DNA of 64,000 bases from Methylobacterium sp. J-077 (GTDB lineage Bacteria > Pseudomonadota > Alphaproteobacteria > Rhizobiales > Beijerinckiaceae), in the NCBI RefSeq assembly GCF_022829365.1, contig NZ_JAKSYJ010000114.1, forward strand, positions 210,711 through 274,710, read 5' to 3'. Both the position numbers and the translations under genes were made by a program. Positions 59,696 through 64,000 of this stretch are shown one piece after another. The notes under the pieces are model-generated. The model was not told where the DNA came from and did not search any database. It worked only from the letters and a program-made list of their open reading frames with translations. The first letter of the stretch is position 1. The number at the start of each line of letters is the position of its first letter.

Positions 59696-60580
59696 ATGTC
59701 CCGGACGACCGTCATCACCTGCGCCCTCACGGGCTCGTTCGACACGCCCCGTAAAAACCCGGCGGTACCGGTGAGCCCCAGAGCCATCGCCCAGTCGGCC
59801 CTGGAGGCCGCCTCCGCCGGGGCAGCGGTGGTCCATATCCATGTCCGCGATCCCGAGACCGCCGCGCCCAGCATGGAGCTCGCCCATTACCGCGAGGTGG
59901 TCGAGCGGGTGCGCGACAAGAACGAGTCCGTGATCCTCAACCTCACCACCGGGGCCGGGGGCCGGTTCGTGCCCGGCGATCCCGACCCGTCGGTGGCCGG
60001 CCCCGGCACCATCTTCGTGTCGCCCGAGATCCGCACGCGGCACGTCGCGGCCCTGCGCCCCGAGATCTGCACCCTCGACATCGCCACGATGAATTTCGGC
60101 GAGCACCTGTTCCTCAACACACCCGCGCATCTGCGGGCCATGGCGGGCCAGATCCGCGCGACCGGGGTGAAGCCGGAGATCGAGGTGTTCGATCTCGGCC
60201 AGATCGAGCTGGCCCGGCACCTCATCACCGAGGGGCATCTGGCGCGGCCGCCGCTGTTCCAGATCTGCCTCGGCATCCCTTGGGGGGCACCCGCGACCCC
60301 GGAGGCGCTGGTGGCGATGCGGGCCCGGCTGCCGGAGGACGCGATCTGGTCGGCCTTCGGCATCGGCCGGGAGGAATTTTCGATCCTGGCCGTCGCCGCC
60401 GGGATGGGCGGGAACGTCCGGGTCGGGCTGGAGGACAACCTGTACCTGTCCCGGGGCGTGCTCGCCCCGAGCAACGCCGCCCTGGTGGAGAAGGCTGTGA
60501 GCCTGCTGGCCCATCTCGACCGCGAACCGGCCACCCCCGACGAGGCCCGCGCGATGTTCGGGCTGGCGCCACGCGGGTAA
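59696..60580 (+). CDS. BKACE (DUF849) beta-keto acid cleavage enzyme
   Basis: 294 residues. Metal/substrate motifs VVHIHVRDPET and the central DIATMNFG and EVFDLGQ belong to the DUF849/BKACE family, which transfers the acetoacetyl part of a beta-keto acid to acetyl-CoA. Known substrates include 3-keto-5-aminohexanoate and dehydrocarnitine; many subgroups are unassigned. The adjacent dehydrogenases should make its beta-keto substrate. Confidence 0.9.
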   Translation: MSRTTVITCALTGSFDTPRKNPAVPVSPRAIAQSALEAASAGAAVVHIHVRDPETAAPSMELAHYREVVERVRDKNESVILNLTTGAGGRFVPGDPDPSVAGPGTIFVSPEIRTRHVAALRPEICTLDIATMNFGEHLFLNTPAHLRAMAGQIRATGVKPEIEVFDLGQIELARHLITEGHLARPPLFQICLGIPWGAPATPEALVAMRARLPEDAIWSAFGIGREEFSILAVAAGMGGNVRVGLEDNLYLSRGVLAPSNAALVEKAVSLLAHLDREPATPDEARAMFGLAPRG

Positions 60581-60714
60581 GCCGCGCCCCTGACGGATCG
60601 TCCGCATCCTCTCACCCGCCCGTATCGGCGCCAAGAGAGGCTGGATAAGCTGCATTCGGACAGGATCCGAGCGGCGAACAACGCCGCCACGTTCAAGAAA
60701 ACAGGGAGAGAGAC

Positions 60715-61944
60715 ATGCCGGTCCGCCACCACATCGCGCGGCTGACGGGGATTCTGTGCGCGCTCGGGGCCGGGGCGGCCCTGGCGGCCGACCTCGTGCC
60801 GGTGAAGATCGGCGTGCTGAACGACCGCTCCGGCGTCTATTTCGACTCCGGCGGCGAGGGGTCGGTGGTGGCCGCCCGCATGGCCGTGGAGGATTTCAAG
60901 CCGGAGGCGCACGGGCTGAAGGTCGAGGTGATCGCCGCCGACCACCAGAACAAGCCCGATATCGGCGCCGCGATCACCCGGCAATGGTACGACCGTGACG
61001 GCGTCGACGCGGTGTTCGACGTGCCGACCTCGTCGGTGGCGCTCGCGGTGGCGCAGATCACCAAGGAGAAGAACAAGGTCTTCGTCAATTCCGGCGGCGG
61101 CACCGCGGACCTGACCGGCCCGGCCTGCACCCCCAACACCGTGCACTGGACCTACGACACCGCCGCCATGGCCAACGGCACCGGCAAGGCGATCCTCAAG
61201 CGCGGCGGCAAGACCTGGTACTTCATCACCGCCGACTACGCCTTCGGCCTCGCCCTGGAGCGCGACACCAAGGCCGTGGTGCAGAAGAACGGCGGCACGG
61301 TGCTGGGCGCCGTGCGGACGCCGTTCCCGAACCCGGACTTCTCGTCGTTCCTGCTTCAGGCGCAGGCCTCGGGCGCGCAGGTGATCGGCCTGGCCGATGC
61401 CGGCCTCGACGCCGTCAACGCGATCAAGCAGGCCCACGAATTCGGCATCCGCCAGGGCGGCCAGACCCTGGCCGGCCTGCTGATCGCCGAGACCGACATC
61501 CATGCGCTGGGCCTCGACGTGGCGCAGGGCCTCGTGTTCACCGCCTCGTTCTACTGGGACCTCAACGACGCCACCCGCGCCTTCGCGGCCCGCTACGAGA
61601 AGCAGATGCTCGGCAAGAAGCCGACCTCCTACCATGCCGGCGTCTATGCCGGCACGCTCCACTACCTGAAGGCCGTGGCGGCCCTGCACTCGGCCAAGGA
61701 CGGCGCCGCCGTGGTCGCCAAGATGAAGGAGATGCCCACCGACGATCCCCTGTTCGGCAAGGGCACGATCCGGCCGGACGGGCGCAAGATCCACCCGATG
61801 TACCTGTTCGAGGCCAAGGCGCCCTCCGAGTCGAAGGGCGAATGGGACCTCTACAAGGTGCTGGAGACGATCCCCGCCGACCAGGCGTTTCGGCCGATGA
61901 GCGAGGGCGGCTGCCCGCTGGTGGCCGGCCTTTCGGCGAAGTAG
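60715..61944 (+). CDS. Second Liv-type substrate-binding protein
   Basis: 409 residues. Signal peptide ending ALA-ADL (about residue 24), then VKIGVLNDRSGVYFDSGGEGSVVAARMAVED, a type I periplasmic binding protein. No permease gene follows, so it must share the importer at 51780-55295 or one elsewhere. Gap to the BKACE gene is 134 bp with a GGGAGAGAGA ribosome site. Confidence 0.9.
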   Translation: MPVRHHIARLTGILCALGAGAALAADLVPVKIGVLNDRSGVYFDSGGEGSVVAARMAVEDFKPEAHGLKVEVIAADHQNKPDIGAAITRQWYDRDGVDAVFDVPTSSVALAVAQITKEKNKVFVNSGGGTADLTGPACTPNTVHWTYDTAAMANGTGKAILKRGGKTWYFITADYAFGLALERDTKAVVQKNGGTVLGAVRTPFPNPDFSSFLLQAQASGAQVIGLADAGLDAVNAIKQAHEFGIRQGGQTLAGLLIAETDIHALGLDVAQGLVFTASFYWDLNDATRAFAARYEKQMLGKKPTSYHAGVYAGTLHYLKAVAALHSAKDGAAVVAKMKEMPTDDPLFGKGTIRPDGRKIHPMYLFEAKAPSESKGEWDLYKVLETIPADQAFRPMSEGGCPLVAGLSAK

Positions 61945-61959
61945 GCTCCACGGAGCTGG

Positions 61960-62829
61960 TCAGGCCGCCTCGATCCCGTCGAGGGCGGCCAGGGCGTCGC
62001 CCGGCAGGACCAGCTCGGCCGCCGCGAGATTCTCGCGCAGGTGGCCGAGCGCGGCGGTGCCCGGGATCAGCAGGATGTTGGGCGCCCGGCGCAGCAGCCA
62101 GGCGAGCGCCACCTGCATGGGCGTCGCCCCGAGCCGGGCCGCGACCTCGGACAGGGCGCCGGATTGCAGCGGGCTGAAGCCGCCGAGGGGGAAGAACGGC
62201 ACGTAGGCAGTGCCGGCGGCGGCCAGTTCGTCGATCAGGGCATCGTCGGCCCGGTGCGCAAGGTTGTACTGGTTCTGCACGCAGACGATCTCGGTGATGC
62301 GCCGGCCCTCGGCGACCTGCTGCCGGGTCGCGTTGCTCAGGCCGATCCGCCGGATCAGGCCCCGGCGCTGCAAGTCAGCCAGCACGGTGAGCGGCGCCTC
62401 GATCGCGCCCTCCGCGGGGCCGTGCGCGTCGAACATCAGGCGCAGGTTGACCACGTCGAGGGCGTCCACGCCGAGATTGCGCAGGTTGTCGTGGACCGCC
62501 TGGGTCAGCGCCTCGGCCGAGAAGGCCGGATTCCACGAGGCATCCGTGCCGCGCTTGGCGCCGACCTTGGTGACGATCGTGAGATCGTCCGGATAGGGGT
62601 GGAGCGCGTCCCGGATCAGCTGATTGGTGACGTGCGGCCCGTAGAAGTCGCTGGTGTCGATGTGGTCGACGCCCCGTGCCACCGCCTCGCGCAGGACGGC
62701 GACGGCCGCATCCCGGTCCTTCGGCGGCCCGAACACGCCGGGTCCTGCGAGCTGCATGGCGCCGTATCCGAGTCGCTTCACGGTGCGGTCGCCGAGCGAG
62801 AAGGTGCCGGCCTTGGCGATATCGGTCAT
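61960..62829 (-). CDS. Aldo/keto reductase (YdbC/PdxI-like)
   Basis: 289 residues. TIM-barrel aldo/keto reductase with DTSDFYG (catalytic Asp and Tyr) and VTKVG (catalytic Lys). The usual catalytic His is replaced by Asn in LDVVNLRLM, as in the YdbC group that includes Escherichia coli pyridoxal reductase PdxI. Adjacent to and divergent from a LysR gene. Confidence 0.9.
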   Translation of the reverse strand: MTDIAKAGTFSLGDRTVKRLGYGAMQLAGPGVFGPPKDRDAAVAVLREAVARGVDHIDTSDFYGPHVTNQLIRDALHPYPDDLTIVTKVGAKRGTDASWNPAFSAEALTQAVHDNLRNLGVDALDVVNLRLMFDAHGPAEGAIEAPLTVLADLQRRGLIRRIGLSNATRQQVAEGRRITEIVCVQNQYNLAHRADDALIDELAAAGTAYVPFFPLGGFSPLQSGALSEVAARLGATPMQVALAWLLRRAPNILLIPGTAALGHLRENLAAAELVLPGDALAALDGIEAA

Positions 62830-62921
62830 GGTGCGTCTCCGTTGTCCGCCCCGGATGTAGACCCGCCCTACTGATCGGATAAGCAGGGATCATCGGCACG
62901 GGCTGTTCGGGATGGCGAACA

Positions 62922-63824
62922 ATGGCGGCGGATCTCGCGGACCTGGCCGCCTTCGTGACCGTGGCGCGGGCCGGCGGTTTTCGCGAAGGCGCCCGCGGCA
63001 GCGGCGCCAGCGCGTCGAGCCTCAGCGAGGCGGTGCGCCGGCTGGAGACGCGCCTCGGCGTGCGCCTCCTGAACCGCACCACCCGCAGCGTCGCGCCGAC
63101 CGAGGCCGGCGCGCGCCTGCTCGAACGGCTCGGGCCGGCGCTGGGCGAGGTCGAGGCCGCCCTCGACGTGGTGAACGGGTTTCGCGACCGGCCGGCCGGG
63201 CCGCTCCGGCTCAACGTGCCGCTGAGCGCGGCGCGCCTCGTCCTGCCGGCGATCGTACCGCCGTTCCTGGCGGCCTATCCCGAGATCCGACTCGAAATCG
63301 TGGTCGAGGACGGCTTCGTCGATGTCCTGGCGGCCGGCTGCGACGCCGGCATCCGCTACGACGAGCGGCTGGAGCAGGACATGATCGCGGTGCCGATCGG
63401 CCCACGGCGGCAGCGTTTCGCCACCGCGGCGGCTCCGTCCTATCTCGACCGGCGCGGCCGCCCGGAGCATCCGCGCGACCTCCTGGCCCATGCCTGCCTG
63501 CTGGGCCGGTTCCCGAGCGGCCGACTCACGGCGCCGTGGGAGTTCGAGCGCGACGGGGAGGTCGTCCGCGTGGATCCGTCCGGGCCGCTGATCGTGCGCG
63601 TCGGCGCCAGCGACCTCGCCGTGGAGGCGGCCGTCGCCGGCACCGGGATCATCCACCTGTTCGAGGATTGGCTGCGCCCGCACCTGGACAGCGGCGCCCT
63701 GGAGCCGGTGCTGGAACCCTGGTGGCAGGTCTTTTCCGGTCCGTTCCTCTACTTCCCCGGCCGCCGGCACCTCCCGGCGCCGCTGCGGGCCTTCGTCGCC
63801 TTCATCGCCGTGCGGACGCCGTGA
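62922..63824 (+). CDS. LysR-family transcriptional regulator
   Basis: 300 residues, complete. N-terminal HTH (GFREGARGSGASASSLSEAVRRLE, then LGVRLLNRTTR) and an effector domain of the AaeR/DmlR-like branch. The 92-bp divergent gap to the aldo/keto reductase suggests that it controls that gene and itself. Confidence 0.92.
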   Translation: MAADLADLAAFVTVARAGGFREGARGSGASASSLSEAVRRLETRLGVRLLNRTTRSVAPTEAGARLLERLGPALGEVEAALDVVNGFRDRPAGPLRLNVPLSAARLVLPAIVPPFLAAYPEIRLEIVVEDGFVDVLAAGCDAGIRYDERLEQDMIAVPIGPRRQRFATAAAPSYLDRRGRPEHPRDLLAHACLLGRFPSGRLTAPWEFERDGEVVRVDPSGPLIVRVGASDLAVEAAVAGTGIIHLFEDWLRPHLDSGALEPVLEPWWQVFSGPFLYFPGRRHLPAPLRAFVAFIAVRTP

Positions 63825-63835
63825 GAAATCGGAGG

Positions 63836-63856
63836 GGCCGGCCCGGGAGGCCGGCC
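63836..63856. terminator. Hairpin between converging genes
   Basis: GGCCGGCC-CGGGA-GGCCGGCC is a perfect 8-bp stem with a 5-base loop, placed between the ends of the LysR gene and the autotransporter-like gene. It could terminate both, but no T-run follows on either strand. Confidence 0.5.
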
Positions 63857-63867
63857 GCCGCCCCCGT

Positions 63868-64000
63868 TCAGAACCGGAGGGTGAGGTTGCCCTTGACGGC
63901 CTGGTCCTGCGCCCGGGCCCCGACCTGGCCGGTATAGGCCACGCCGAGCGTCGCGTTCGGCGCCACCCGCAGGTCGAGCCCCGCCTGCGCCACCAGCGCG
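63868..64000 (-). CDS. C-terminus of an autotransporter/outer-membrane barrel protein, partial
   Basis: The last 43 codons of a leftward gene that begins outside the window. The end LGVAYTGQVGARAQDQAVKGNLTLRF has the alternating hydrophobic pattern and terminal Phe of an outer-membrane beta-strand, as in autotransporter barrels. The passenger and function are unknown. Confidence 0.65.
   Translation of the reverse strand, partial: ALVAQAGLDLRVAPNATLGVAYTGQVGARAQDQAVKGNLTLRF

Noticed and set aside
57934..60580. Complete L-carnitine degradation operon
   Set aside because: The dehydrogenase and BKACE families fit, but the cyclase gene and extra SDR do not belong to it, and substrate residues cannot be judged here. 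Kept as one option in the finding.

Overview
The window is GC-rich alphaproteobacterial DNA, most likely from Methylobacterium or a close relative in the Rhizobiales. This rests on the gene order of a large bacteriochlorophyll/reaction-centre cluster, the oxygen-dependent cyclase acsF as the only cyclase gene present, and a dense family of intergenic palindromic repeats. No rRNA, tRNA, CRISPR array, transposase or phage gene was seen. Genus assignment is by recognition, not by search.

Layout: (1) 1-6.8 kb holds a truncated LysR gene divergent from an MFS exporter with a broken start, a repeat element with long terminal inverted repeats, a DUF1640-like gene, an L,D-transpeptidase lipoprotein, a Pmp3-type peptide and an AT-rich-flanked methyltransferase. 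(2) 6.8-13.0 kb is one leftward train: bchG, a PucC-family gene, bchP, tspO, a small membrane protein and a tri-haem cytochrome c. (3) 13.6-16.0 kb is the leftward regulatory pair aerR(ppaA)-ppsR. (4) 16.4-36.5 kb is the rightward superoperon bchF-bchN-bchB-bchH-bchL-bchM-lhaA-puhA-puhB-puhC-hyp-acsF-puhE-hemA-bchI-bchD-bchO. Most junctions overlap by a few bases (ATGA/GTGA), so translation is probably coupled. PpsR-type boxes (TGT-N12-ACA) lie in front of bchG and, in weaker form, bchF. pufLM, bchXYZ, bchC and crt genes are not here.

(5) 36.5-41.6 kb: a class I glutamine-amidotransferase-like hydrolase, a YqcI/YcgG (GntA-like) gene paired with a DUF1989 gene, a chemoreceptor and a glyoxalase-fold protein. 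(6) 41.6-45.7 kb: a cytochrome P450 with its own ferredoxin reductase and ferredoxin, an orphan XRE regulator and a secreted Ala/Pro-rich protein. (7) 45.7-56.6 kb, leftward: a branched-chain-type ABC importer (substrate-binding protein, LivH, LivM and a fused LivG-LivF), followed by an acyl-CoA dehydrogenase, an aminoglycoside-phosphotransferase-like kinase, two SDRs and an acyl-CoA ligase. This last set resembles pathways for 4-hydroxy acids (lva/ACAD10-11 type). (8) 56.9-61.9 kb, rightward and divergent from the importer: a cyclase-family hydrolase, a 3-hydroxyacyl-CoA-dehydrogenase-like enzyme, an SDR, a DUF849/BKACE enzyme and a second substrate-binding protein. (9) 62-64 kb: an aldo/keto reductase divergent from a LysR gene, and the last codons of an autotransporter-like barrel.

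The most unusual feature is that palindromic repeats have entered photosynthesis genes without closing the frame. They add about 107 residues to the N-terminus of the PucC-family protein, about 70 to the N-terminus of BchD and about 50 to the C-terminus of BchM. Other candidates for new biology are the GntA-like/DUF1989 pair, the kinase-dehydrogenase-ligase cluster and the BKACE cluster with its own transporter.
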